A DNA stretch of 64,000 nucleotides, from assembly GCF_001590865.1 (NCBI RefSeq), contig NZ_BBUY01000007.1, forward strand, positions 226,829 to 290,828. The letters run 5' to 3'. Below, one piece after another: positions 19,910-29,721 of the stretch. Position 1 is the stretch's first letter. Every line of letters starts with the position of its first letter. The notes under the pieces were generated by a model. It saw only the letters and a program-made list of their open reading frames with translations. It was not told the DNA's origin and searched no databases. The translations under genes and the position numbers were made by a program. Origin of the DNA: Streptomyces sp. NBRC 110611. Lineage in GTDB: Bacteria > Actinomycetota > Actinomycetes > Streptomycetales > Streptomycetaceae.

Positions 19910-20232
19910 GGCGGGCAGTCTACGAAGACGGAGGGGACGGCCCGCCGTGGGGGCGTCCTACGAAGACCGAGGGGACCGCCCGCCGTGGGGGCGCCGGCTC
20001 ACCAATCCGGGGGTGTGCTCCCGCACGGGCGGCACGGGTTTCCGCGGCCGTCGGTCCATGGTCGCCCGGTCGCCGGCCCGGGCCGCCCCGCCGCAGGTCG
20101 GGCCGCAGGTCGACACGTGTTCCGCGGCTCCCCGCGGGGACTTGAATTAGGTAAACCTAAGTGATAGAGGCCACCATCCGCCGGCCCCTTCGAGGCTTGT
20201 ATCGGTTTGACGAATTACGCAACAATGGCGTT
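19910..20232. other. Divergent control region between ABC ATPase and sufR
   Basis: About 320 bases. It holds a tandem repeat (two 38-bp units, 19919-19994), a 14-bp palindrome ttaggtaaacctaa (20147-20160), TTGAAT (20142-20147) with TAGAGG 17 bases later as a possible + strand promoter, and the SufR-type operator at the right end. No further gene was seen. Confidence 0.6.
19919..19994. repeat. Two tandem 38-bp repeats
   Basis: The units 19919-19956 and 19957-19994 share tacgaagac(g/c)gaggggac and gcccgccgtgggggcg with only a few differences. They begin 10 bases after the ATPase start codon on its upstream side, so they lie in its 5' leader or promoter region. The role is unknown. Confidence 0.8.
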
Positions 20233-20233
20233 G
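20220..20233 (+). promoter_or_regulatory. SufR-type operator CAAC-N6-GTTG on the sufR start
   Basis: CAAC (20220-20223), six bases (aatggc), and GTTG (20230-20233) form an inverted repeat identical to the CAAC-N6-GTTG core reported for the cyanobacterial SufR operator. Its last G is the first base of the GTG start codon of sufR. Binding here would block transcription or translation start, so autorepression is the natural reading. Whether the actinobacterial protein uses this core is inference. Confidence 0.6.
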
Positions 20234-21092
20234 TGAAATACGCGAGCGAGGGGCAGCGGGAGCCCGCGGTCGGCCGGACCGCAGGGCCGGTTCCCGCTAC
20301 GTCGGGGGCGGCCGAGCAGCCCCGCCAGGCCTCGCACGACGAACAGCGGGGCACTCGCAACAGGGTCGCCCGCTCCATCCTCGACCACGGCCCGTCCACC
20401 GCGGCCGAGCTCGCGCTCCGCCTGGAGCTGACCCAGGCCGCCGTCCGCCGCCATCTGGACGCGCTGGCCGCCGAGGGCGTCGTCGAGCCCCGCGAGAAGC
20501 GGGTGTACGGCACCCGCGGCCGCGGCCGTCCGGCCAAGGCCTTCGCCCTCACCGACTGCGGCCGGGACGCCTTCGACCAGGCCTACGACCAGCTCGCCTG
20601 CGACGCGCTCCGCTGGATCGCGGAGAGCGCCGGCGGCGGCGAGAAGGGCGAGGCGGCCGTCGCCGCGTTCGCCCGCGCACGGCTCGCGGCCCAGGCCGAG
20701 GGCTACCGCGAGGCGGTCGAGAGCGCCCCTCCGGAGGCCCGCACCCAGGCCCTGGCGAAGGCGTTGACCGCGGACGGGTACGCTGCTACGGCGCGCAGTG
20801 CGCCCAATCCCCAGCTCGGTGAACAGCTCTGCCAGCACCACTGCCCGGTCGCCCATGTCGCCGAGCGGTACCCGCAGCTGTGCGAGGCGGAGACCGAGGT
20901 CTTCTCCCGTCTGCTCGGGACCCACGTACAGCGTCTTGCCACCATCGCCCACGGCGACGGAGTGTGTACGACCTTCATCCCGAAGGCCGGAAGAGCCTCC
21001 GGGGCCAGGGCCGGCAAGGCCGCTCACCACACCGGTGGGCGCACCACACAGACCACCACAGCATCTGCAAGCACGGCCGGGAGGAACCCCGC

Positions 21093-21096
<4 letters not shown>
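20233..21096 (+). CDS. sufR: SufR, iron-sulfur cluster-sensing repressor of the suf operon
   Basis: The product has 287 residues from GTG 20233. An upstream GTG at 20161 is in frame but lacks homology. The winged HTH (about residues 38-105: STAAELALRLELTQAAVRRHLDAL) is followed by a C-terminal region with the cluster-binding cysteines C200, C204 and C217 (LCQHHCPV...YPQLCE), plus C245. In Mycobacterium and Synechocystis SufR holds a [4Fe-4S] cluster and represses suf. No ribosome site precedes this start, consistent with a leaderless mRNA. Its stop overlaps the sufB start (ATGA), so the two are coupled. Confidence 0.93.
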
Positions 21097-22514
<1,418 letters not shown>

Positions 22515-22574
22515 CCGCCCGGGCACCGAGCAGCGACGAACTTTTCGAAGCAGAAAGCGAGCACGACGACAGCC

Positions 22575-23759
22575 ATGGCCAAGGCTCAGAACATCCCCCT
22601 GGGATCGACGACCACCGGCTCCCTGGCGGTGGCCGCGGAGTCCACCGTCGCGACGAGGATGAGCGCCCCGCCGTCCTTCGACGTGGCCGACTTCCCGGTC
22701 CCGCACGGCCGCGAGGAGGAGTGGCGCTTCACCCCCCTGGCACGCCTGAAGGGCCTGCACGACGGCAGCGCCGTGGCCGCCGGCCCGGACCTGAAGATCG
22801 ACATCACCGCGCCCGAGGGCGTCACCCACGAGCTGGTCGACCGTACCGATGCGCGGGTCGGCAAGGCCGGCACGCCGGTGGACCGGGTCGCCGCGCAGGC
22901 GTACAGCTCGTTCGAGAAGGCGTCGGTCGTCACCGTCCCCAAGGAGACCGTGCTGACCGAGCCGATCCGCATCGCGGTGCACGGTGAGGGCGGTACGGCC
23001 TTCGGGCACCAGGTGATCGAGCTGGGCGCGTTCGCCGAGGCGGTCGTGGTCATCGACCACACCGGGGATGCCGTGCTGGCCGCCAACGTCGACTACGTCC
23101 TGGGCGACGGCGCCAAGCTCACCGTCGTCTCCGTCCAGGACTGGGACGACACGGCCGTTCACACCGGGCAGCACAACGCGCTGGTCGGCCGGGACGCCTC
23201 GTTCAAGTCGGTGGTGGTCACCTTCGGCGGTGACCTGGTCCGCCTGCACCCGCGCGTCGACTACGCCGGTCCGGGCGGCGAGGCGGAGTTCTACGGCCTG
23301 TACTTCACCGAACAGGGCCAGCACCACGAGCACCGTCTCTTCGTCGACCACCAGGCACCCAACTGCCGCTCCCACGTCACGTACAAGGGCGCACTGCAGG
23401 GCGACGACGCGCACGCGGTGTGGATCGGCGATGTGCTGATCCAGGCCTCGGCGACCGGCACGGACACCTACGAGCTCAACCGCAACCTCGTGCTGACCGA
23501 CGGCGCGCGGGTCGACTCGGTGCCCAACCTGGAGATCGAGACCGGTGAGATCGTCGGTGCCGGCCACGCCTCGGCGACCGGCCGGTTCGACGACGAGCAG
23601 CTGTTCTACCTGATGGCCCGTGGTATCCCCGCCGACGAGGCCCGCCGCCTGGTCGTCCGCGGCTTCTTCGCCGAGCTCGTCCAGCAGATCGGGCTGCCGG
23701 ACGTCGAAGAGCGCCTGATGAGCAAGATCGAAGCCGAGCTGGAAGCGACCGCGGTATGA
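22575..23759 (+). CDS. sufD: Fe-S cluster assembly protein SufD
   Basis: The 394-residue SufB paralogue has LTVVSVQDWDD, the EAEFYGLYFTEQGQHHEHRLFVDH region and the family C-terminus LFYLMARGIPADEARRLVVRGFF. It pairs with SufB in the scaffold complex. Its stop overlaps the start of the Rieske gene (ATGA). The 60-base gap after sufB is the only sizeable gap inside the operon. Confidence 0.97.
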   Translation: MAKAQNIPLGSTTTGSLAVAAESTVATRMSAPPSFDVADFPVPHGREEEWRFTPLARLKGLHDGSAVAAGPDLKIDITAPEGVTHELVDRTDARVGKAGTPVDRVAAQAYSSFEKASVVTVPKETVLTEPIRIAVHGEGGTAFGHQVIELGAFAEAVVVIDHTGDAVLAANVDYVLGDGAKLTVVSVQDWDDTAVHTGQHNALVGRDASFKSVVVTFGGDLVRLHPRVDYAGPGGEAEFYGLYFTEQGQHHEHRLFVDHQAPNCRSHVTYKGALQGDDAHAVWIGDVLIQASATGTDTYELNRNLVLTDGARVDSVPNLEIETGEIVGAGHASATGRFDDEQLFYLMARGIPADEARRLVVRGFFAELVQQIGLPDVEERLMSKIEAELEATAV

Positions 23760-24073
23760 GCTACGTACGCGCGGCCGCGCTCAGCGAGCTGGAGGAGGAC
23801 ACCCCCAAGCGGGTGGAGCTCGACGGCGTCCCCGTCTCCCTGGTCCGCACCGAGGGCGAGGTGTTCGCGATCAACGACATCTGCTCGCACGCGAACGTCT
23901 CCCTCTCCGAGGGCGAGGTCGAGAACTGCCACATCGAGTGCTGGCTGCACGGCTCCAGCTTCGACCTGCGTACCGGCAAACCCGACAGCCTTCCCGCGAC
24001 GCAGCCCGTCCCCGTATACCCCGTAAAGATCGAAGGGGACGACGTGCTCGTCTCCGTCACCCAGGAGTCCTGA
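23756..24073 (+). CDS. Rieske [2Fe-2S] ferredoxin of the suf operon
   Basis: The 105-residue single-domain Rieske protein has ligands C43 and H45 (ICSHAN) and C62 and H65 (ECWLHG), with the Gly-Ser-Ser-Phe-Asp turn after the second box. It resembles ferredoxin components of aromatic dioxygenases, but no oxygenase is nearby. It sits between sufD and sufC, coupled to sufD by a 4-base overlap. A role as electron donor in cluster assembly is likely from the conserved context and is not shown by sequence. Confidence 0.93.
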   Translation: MSYVRAAALSELEEDTPKRVELDGVPVSLVRTEGEVFAINDICSHANVSLSEGEVENCHIECWLHGSSFDLRTGKPDSLPATQPVPVYPVKIEGDDVLVSVTQES

Positions 24074-24079
24074 GGCACC

Positions 24080-24840
<761 letters not shown>

Positions 24841-24844
<4 letters not shown>

Positions 24845-26097
24845 CACAGCTGCCGGGCCTCCTCGACACCGAGGCGATCCGCAAGGACTTCCCGATCCTG
24901 GACCGGGTGCTCCACGACGGCAGGAAGCTCGTCTACCTGGACAACGCGGCGACCTCGCAGACGCCGCGCCAGGTCCTCGACGTTCTCAGCGAGTACTACG
25001 AGCAGCACAACGCCAACGTCCACCGCGGCGTGCACGTCCTCGCCGAGGAGGCCACGGCGCTGTACGAAGGCGCCCGTGACAAGGTCGCCGCGTTCATCAA
25101 CGCCCCCAGCCGCGACGAGGTGATCTTCACCAAGAACGCCTCGGAGTCGCTGAACCTCGTGGCGAACATGCTCGGCTGGGCCGACGAGCCCTACCGGGTG
25201 GACTCCGACACCGAGATCGTCATCACGGAGATGGAGCACCACTCCAACATCGTGCCGTGGCAGCTGCTCGCGCAGCGCACCGGCGCGAAGCTGAAGTGGT
25301 TCGGCCTCACCGACGACGGCCGCCTCGACCTGTCCACCATCGACGAGGTCATCACGGAGAAGACGAAGATCGTCTCCTTCGTCCTGGTCTCCAACATCCT
25401 GGGCACCCTCAACCCGGTCGAGGCCATCGTGCGCCGCGCCCAGGAGGTCGGCGCCCTGGTCCTGATCGACGCCTCCCAGGCCGCCCCGCACATGCTGCTG
25501 GACGTCCAGGCGCTGCAGGCCGACTTCGTCGCCTTCACCGGCCACAAGATGTGCGGCCCGACCGGCATCGGCGTGCTGTGGGGCCGCCAGGAACTCCTGG
25601 AGGACCTGCCCCCCTTCCTCGGCGGCGGCGAGATGATCGAGACCGTCTCGATGCACTCGTCCACCTACGCGCCCGCACCGCACAAGTTCGAGGCCGGTAC
25701 GCCCCCGATCGCCCAGGCCGTCGGCCTCGGCGCGGCCGTGGACTACCTCACCGGCATCGGCATGGACAACATCGCCGCGCATGAGCACGCGCTGACCGAG
25801 TACGCCGTCCGCCGGCTGCGAGAGGTCCCCGACCTGCGCATCATCGGCCCGACGACGGCCGAGGACCGCGGGGCGACGATCTCCTTCACCCTCGGCGACA
25901 TCCACCCCCACGACGTCGGCCAGGTCCTGGACGAGCAGGGCATCGCGGTACGGGTGGGGCATCACTGCGCGCGGCCGGTCTGCCTGCGGTACGGAATTCC
26001 CGCGACCACGCGAGCGTCGTTCTACCTGTACTCCACCCCGGCCGAGGTCGACGCCCTGGTCGAGGGGCTGGAGCACGTACGGAACTTCTTCGGCTGA
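24841..26097 (+). CDS. sufS: Cysteine desulfurase SufS
   Basis: The 418-residue PLP enzyme has the N-terminal LDNAATSQTP, the PLP lysine in FTGHKMCGPTGIG, and the active cysteine in RVGHHCARP. This is the group II desulfurase type that pairs with SufU. It takes sulfur from cysteine for transfer to SufU. Confidence 0.98.
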
Positions 26098-26108
26098 GGG
26101 GCTGGCAC

Positions 26109-26567
26109 GTGAAGCTGGATTCGATGTATCAGGACGTCATCCTGGACCACTACAAGCACCCCCATGGGCGCGGTCTCCGGGACGGCGATGCCGAGGTGCA
26201 CCACGTCAACCCGACATGCGGTGACGAGATCACGCTGCGGGTGAGGTACGAGGGTGCCACGATCGCGGATGTCTCGTACGAGGGGCAGGGCTGCTCGATC
26301 AGCCAGGCCAGCGCGTCGGTGCTCAACGACCTGCTGGTCGGCAAGGAGCTCGGCCAGGCGCAGAAGATCCAGGAGACGTTTCTGGAGCTGATGCAGTCCA
26401 AGGGCCAGGTCGAGCCGGATGACGCGATGGAGGACATCCTGGAGGACGCGGTGGCGTTCGCCGGTGTCTCGAAGTACCCGGCGCGTGTGAAGTGCGCGCT
26501 GCTGAGCTGGATGGCCTGGAAGGACGCCACGGCCAAGGCCCTGTCCCAGGAGGCGAAGACCGCATGA
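26109..26567 (+). CDS. sufU: SufU, zinc-dependent sulfurtransferase
   Basis: The 152-residue IscU-like protein has the three cysteines C37, C62 and C129 plus D39 (NPTCGDE, GQGCSIS, VKCALLSW) and the SufU-specific insert between the second and third cysteines. SufU accepts sulfur from SufS through its zinc site. Its stop overlaps the sufT start. Confidence 0.96.
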   Translation: MKLDSMYQDVILDHYKHPHGRGLRDGDAEVHHVNPTCGDEITLRVRYEGATIADVSYEGQGCSISQASASVLNDLLVGKELGQAQKIQETFLELMQSKGQVEPDDAMEDILEDAVAFAGVSKYPARVKCALLSWMAWKDATAKALSQEAKTA

Positions 26568-26899
26568 CCGACACCCCGACCACCACCAAGCCGGCCTCCG
26601 AGGAAGAGGTCCGCGAGGCGCTGTACGACGTCGTCGACCCCGAGCTGGGCATCGACGTCGTCAACCTCGGGCTGGTCTACGGCGTCCACGTCGACGACGC
26701 CAACATCGCCACCATCGACATGACGCTGACCTCCGCGGCCTGCCCGCTGACCGACGTCATCGAGGACCAGGCGAAGTCCGCCACCGACGGCCTGGTCAGC
26801 GAGCTGCGCATCAACTGGGTCTGGATGCCCCCGTGGGGCCCCGACAAGATCACCGACGACGGCCGCGAGCAGCTCCGCGCGCTGGGCTTCAACGTCTGA
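26564..26899 (+). CDS. sufT: SufT/MIP18-family metal-sulfur cluster assembly factor
   Basis: The 111-residue DUF59 protein starts at ATG 26564, overlapping the sufU stop. It has the family motif DVVDPELGIDVVNLGLVYG and the conserved TSAACPL cysteine. Members help mature Fe-S proteins. It is the last gene of the suf operon and is followed by a hairpin. Confidence 0.93.
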   Translation: MTDTPTTTKPASEEEVREALYDVVDPELGIDVVNLGLVYGVHVDDANIATIDMTLTSAACPLTDVIEDQAKSATDGLVSELRINWVWMPPWGPDKITDDGREQLRALGFNV

Positions 26900-26932
26900 C
26901 GTGACGCCGCACCGCGGCGCAGCGTCACGGCC

Positions 26933-26965
26933 CCGTGCCCGCCGGTTACCCGCCGGCGGGCACGG
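26933..26965 (+). terminator. 13-bp hairpin ending the suf operon
   Basis: ccgtgcccgccgg (26933-26945) and ccggcgggcacgg (26953-26965) are exact complements around a 7-base loop. A weaker pair gtgacgc/gcgtcac lies just before it. Confidence 0.82.
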
Positions 26966-27062
26966 CCGTTTCGCCATTCCGCCACCGCCGCTGCCGTACG
27001 GACCGGAGCCGATCGCTGAGACCGGTTCGCCTCCGCGGGCGCCCTCCGGTTAGGTTTCGGAC

Positions 27063-28073
27063 ATGACCGATGCTGCTGTTTCCGCTTCCGCTCCGAACCC
27101 CCGTACCACCGGCGCCGTCGCCGCCGGGCTCGCCACCGTCACCCCCGACGGCACCGTTCTCGACACCTGGTTCCCGGCCCCCGAGCTGGTCGCCGACGGC
27201 GCCGGCCCGGCCGGCACCGAGCGCCTGGACGCCGAGCGTGCCGCCGAACTGCTGGGCGCCGCCGCGCGCAAGGCGATCGGTCCCGACCCGGTCCGCGGGG
27301 TCGAGGTGATCGCCGTCCGTACGGTCATCGCCGCCCTCGACGACAAGCCGCTGGACGCGCACGACGTCTACCTCCGCCTCCACCTGCTCAGCCACCGCCT
27401 GGTCAAGCCGCACGGGCAGAACCTCGAGGGCGTCTTCGGCCTGCTGGCCAACGTCGCCTGGACCTCGCTGGGCCCGGTGGCCGTCGACCAGCTGGAGACC
27501 GTGCGGCTCAACGCCCGCGCCGAGGGGCTGCACCTCCAGGTCACCAGCGTCGACAAGTTCCCGCGGATGACCGACTACGTCGCGCCCGCCGGCGTACGGA
27601 TCGGGGACGCCGACCGGGTCCGCCTGGGCGCCCACCTCGCGGCCGGCACCACCGTCATGCACGAGGGTTTCGTCAACTTCAACGCCGGCACCCTGGGCAC
27701 CTCCATGGTCGAGGGCCGGATCAGCGCCGGCGTGGTCATCGGCGACGGCACGGACATCGGCGGCGGCGCCTCGACCATGGGCACCCTGTCGGGCGGCGGC
27801 AAGCAGATCATCTCGATCGGCGAGCGCTGCCTGCTCGGCGCCGAGTCCGGCATCGGGATCGCGCTGGGCGACGAGTGCGTCGTCGAGGCCGGCCTGTACG
27901 TCACCGCGGGCACCCGCGTCACCATGCCCGACGGCCAGATCGTCAAGGCCGCCGAGCTCTCCGGCGGCGACAACATCCTCTTCCGCCGCAACTCCACCAC
28001 CGGCACCGTCGAGGCCCGCCCGAACAAGGCGGCCTGGGGCGGCCTGAACGAAATCCTGCACAGCCACAACTGA
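27063..28073 (+). CDS. dapD: 2,3,4,5-tetrahydropyridine-2,6-dicarboxylate N-succinyltransferase
   Basis: The 336-residue product is the actinobacterial DapD form. It has an N-terminal helical domain, then a left-handed beta-helix with hexapeptide repeats (GTTVMHEGFVNFNAGTLG, VVIGDGTDIGGGAS), and the C-terminal GDNILFRRNS. It succinylates tetrahydrodipicolinate in lysine and diaminopimelate synthesis. TAGGTT at 27051-27056 lies 6 bases before the ATG with no ribosome site, so the mRNA is probably leaderless. Confidence 0.95.
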   Translation: MTDAAVSASAPNPRTTGAVAAGLATVTPDGTVLDTWFPAPELVADGAGPAGTERLDAERAAELLGAAARKAIGPDPVRGVEVIAVRTVIAALDDKPLDAHDVYLRLHLLSHRLVKPHGQNLEGVFGLLANVAWTSLGPVAVDQLETVRLNARAEGLHLQVTSVDKFPRMTDYVAPAGVRIGDADRVRLGAHLAAGTTVMHEGFVNFNAGTLGTSMVEGRISAGVVIGDGTDIGGGASTMGTLSGGGKQIISIGERCLLGAESGIGIALGDECVVEAGLYVTAGTRVTMPDGQIVKAAELSGGDNILFRRNSTTGTVEARPNKAAWGGLNEILHSHN

Positions 28074-28108
28074 GCGGACGCGCGCGACCGAGCGGGTACG
28101 GCAGGCAT

Positions 28109-28152
28109 CGGCGACGGCCCGGCGGACGAATTCCTCCGCCGGGCCGTCGCCG
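28109..28152 (+). terminator. 18-bp hairpin after dapD
   Basis: The arms cggcgacggcccggcgga (28109-28126) and tccgccgggccgtcgccg (28135-28152) are exact complements around an 8-base loop, 36 bases after the dapD stop. Confidence 0.85.
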
Positions 28153-28197
28153 TACGCCCGGCCGGTCAGTCGCCGTCCCACCGCTAGGCTTACGCGC

Positions 28198-29055
28198 ATG
28201 CGTGATCTTGCAACGGGGATACGGTATTTGGGCAAGGGCCAGCGCTGGGTTGCCCAGCACGGCCGGTGGTGGGGTTTCGGCATGATTCCGGCGCTGATCG
28301 CGCTGGTGCTCTACGCCGGGGTGCTCACCGCCCTCGCCATCTGGTCCGGCGATATCGCCGCCTGGGCCACGCCGTTCGCCGACGACTGGGGCTCGCCCTG
28401 GCAGGGGCTGCTGCGCGGGGTGTTCGTGGCCCTGCTGATCGCGGGCGGGCTGCTGCTGTCGGTGCTCACCTTCACCGCCGTCACCCTGCTGATCGGTGAC
28501 CCCTTCTACGAGTCGCTCTCGGAGAAGGTGGAGGAGAGCGAGGGCCACTGCCCACCCGGGCCGGGGCTTCCGCTGTGGCAGGAGATCCTGATCGCGCTGC
28601 GGGACAGCGTCCATGTGCTGCTGCGGGCCGCGGGATTCGGGATCCTGCTGTTCGCCCTCGGATTCGTGCCGGTCATCGGACAGACTGTGATTCCCGCGAT
28701 CGGCTTCTGCGTCTCCGGCTTCTTCCTCGCCGTCGAGCTGACCTCGGTGGCCCTGCAGCGCCGCGGCATCCCGGTGCGCGAGCGGCTGCGGCTGCTGCGC
28801 GGCCGTACGGCGCTCGCGGTCGGCTTCGGCACCCCGCTCGTGCTGCTCTTCCTGGTCCCGTTCGTCGCGGTGGTACTGATGCCGGGGGCGGTGGCCGGGG
28901 CGACCCTGCTGGTGCGGGACCTGGCACCGGCCGAGCAGGCACCTCCGGATCACGACCGGCCCGCGCCGAACGCCTCCGCACCGAACGCGTCCGCGCCGAA
29001 CCAGTCCACGCCGAAGGGGTCCACGCCGGACGGTGGTGGGGCCGCGCGCGTCTAG
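28198..29055 (+). CDS. EI24/CysZ-like membrane protein
   Basis: The 285-residue protein has about five membrane segments and the EI24-domain signature (LIGDPFYESLSEKVE, then GFVPVIGQTVIPAIGF). Relatives include CysZ sulfate permeases, but many streptomycete members have no known role. The last 30 residues are a hydrophilic tail with repeated (A/S)PN(A/Q)S units. TAGGCT at 28185-28190 ends 7 bases before the ATG, again suggesting a leaderless mRNA. Confidence 0.82.
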   Translation: MRDLATGIRYLGKGQRWVAQHGRWWGFGMIPALIALVLYAGVLTALAIWSGDIAAWATPFADDWGSPWQGLLRGVFVALLIAGGLLLSVLTFTAVTLLIGDPFYESLSEKVEESEGHCPPGPGLPLWQEILIALRDSVHVLLRAAGFGILLFALGFVPVIGQTVIPAIGFCVSGFFLAVELTSVALQRRGIPVRERLRLLRGRTALAVGFGTPLVLLFLVPFVAVVLMPGAVAGATLLVRDLAPAEQAPPDHDRPAPNASAPNASAPNQSTPKGSTPDGGGAARV

Positions 29056-29344
29056 GGATGTCGAACGCATCCCGTAGGGGTGGTTCGAACGGATTCCCTA
29101 GGGGATGCGAGGGCCCCCTGCGGGGCCACAACGGGGTGGGGTGCGGCGGTATTCCCGGATTCCCGGCGGCGGGGCCGGTGTTCCCGGTGGCGGGGCGGGG
29201 CGAGTCGCCAAGGGCGTGGCCGCGCAGCGGCGTTGCGGCCGGGGCGGGGCGGGCCCGGGGTGGGGCGGGCCGGCGGGCGGGCCGGGGCGCGGAGCGGCCG
29301 CCGCGCCTTTTGGGTGCGACGGCCGCCCGGGCATCACAGGCCCA
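29056..29344. other. GC-extreme intergenic stretch with repeats and G-tracts, no gene seen
   Basis: It begins with two 23-bp direct repeats (29061-29083 and 29085-29107, each tcgaacg...taggggn). From about 29236 to 29292 the + strand has at least eight runs of three or four G separated by one to five bases, a strong G-quadruplex pattern. No coding frame with a start, ribosome site and domain was found. Confidence 0.5.
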
Positions 29345-29494
29345 TCACGCGTCAGTCAGGCCGTTCCGCGAACGCTTCAGGTCCTGGGTGCGCTCGGATG
29401 CGGACTCCTCCGACGACCTCCGCTTCTGCTGGCCGGAGCGCCGCTCCGCGGCACGGTCCTTGCTGCCCGACTTACGGTTCTGCGCCTTCGGCAT
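29345..29494 (-). CDS. Small basic 49-residue protein, unknown function
   Basis: The ATG at 29494 (- strand) is preceded by gaggagtcatc, an excellent ribosome site, and the frame runs 49 codons to TGA at 29345-29347. The protein starts MPKAQNRKSGSKDRAAERR and continues with QQKRRSSEES and TQDLKRSRNG. It is highly charged and contains no Cys, Trp, Tyr or Phe, so it is likely disordered and nucleic-acid binding. Base use at third positions is coding-like. I do not recognise the family, and the function is open. Confidence 0.7.
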   Translation of the reverse strand: MPKAQNRKSGSKDRAAERRSGQQKRRSSEESASERTQDLKRSRNGLTDA

Positions 29495-29721
29495 GATGAC
29501 TCCTCATGTCTCGCCGAATGTTGCTTACGTGCCCAGTAGCGCACCCCCGATGATGGTTGGCGCCCGGACCACGGCCAGTCGGGTGACGTTGACGTCACGG
29601 GGTGTGATCGCGCCTGGTCGACGCGGGGTGATCAGGGCTGGTCGAGGCCGGGCGTCCCGGTCACGGCCGGCGGTCACTGGCCATGGCTCATGACCGAGGG
29701 CCGCTGGTTGCCGGTCATGGC

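Noticed and set aside
20147..20160. Palindrome ttaggtaaacctaa as a DtxR/DmdR iron box
   Set aside because: The half sites ttaggt/acctaa are correct, but they are spaced by 2 bases instead of the 7 in the 19-bp consensus, so standard DmdR1 binding is unlikely; kept only as a palindrome.
29081..29110. ggttcgaac motif suggesting a tRNA T-loop
   Set aside because: No acceptor, D or anticodon stems can be formed around it; it is part of the 23-bp direct repeats.
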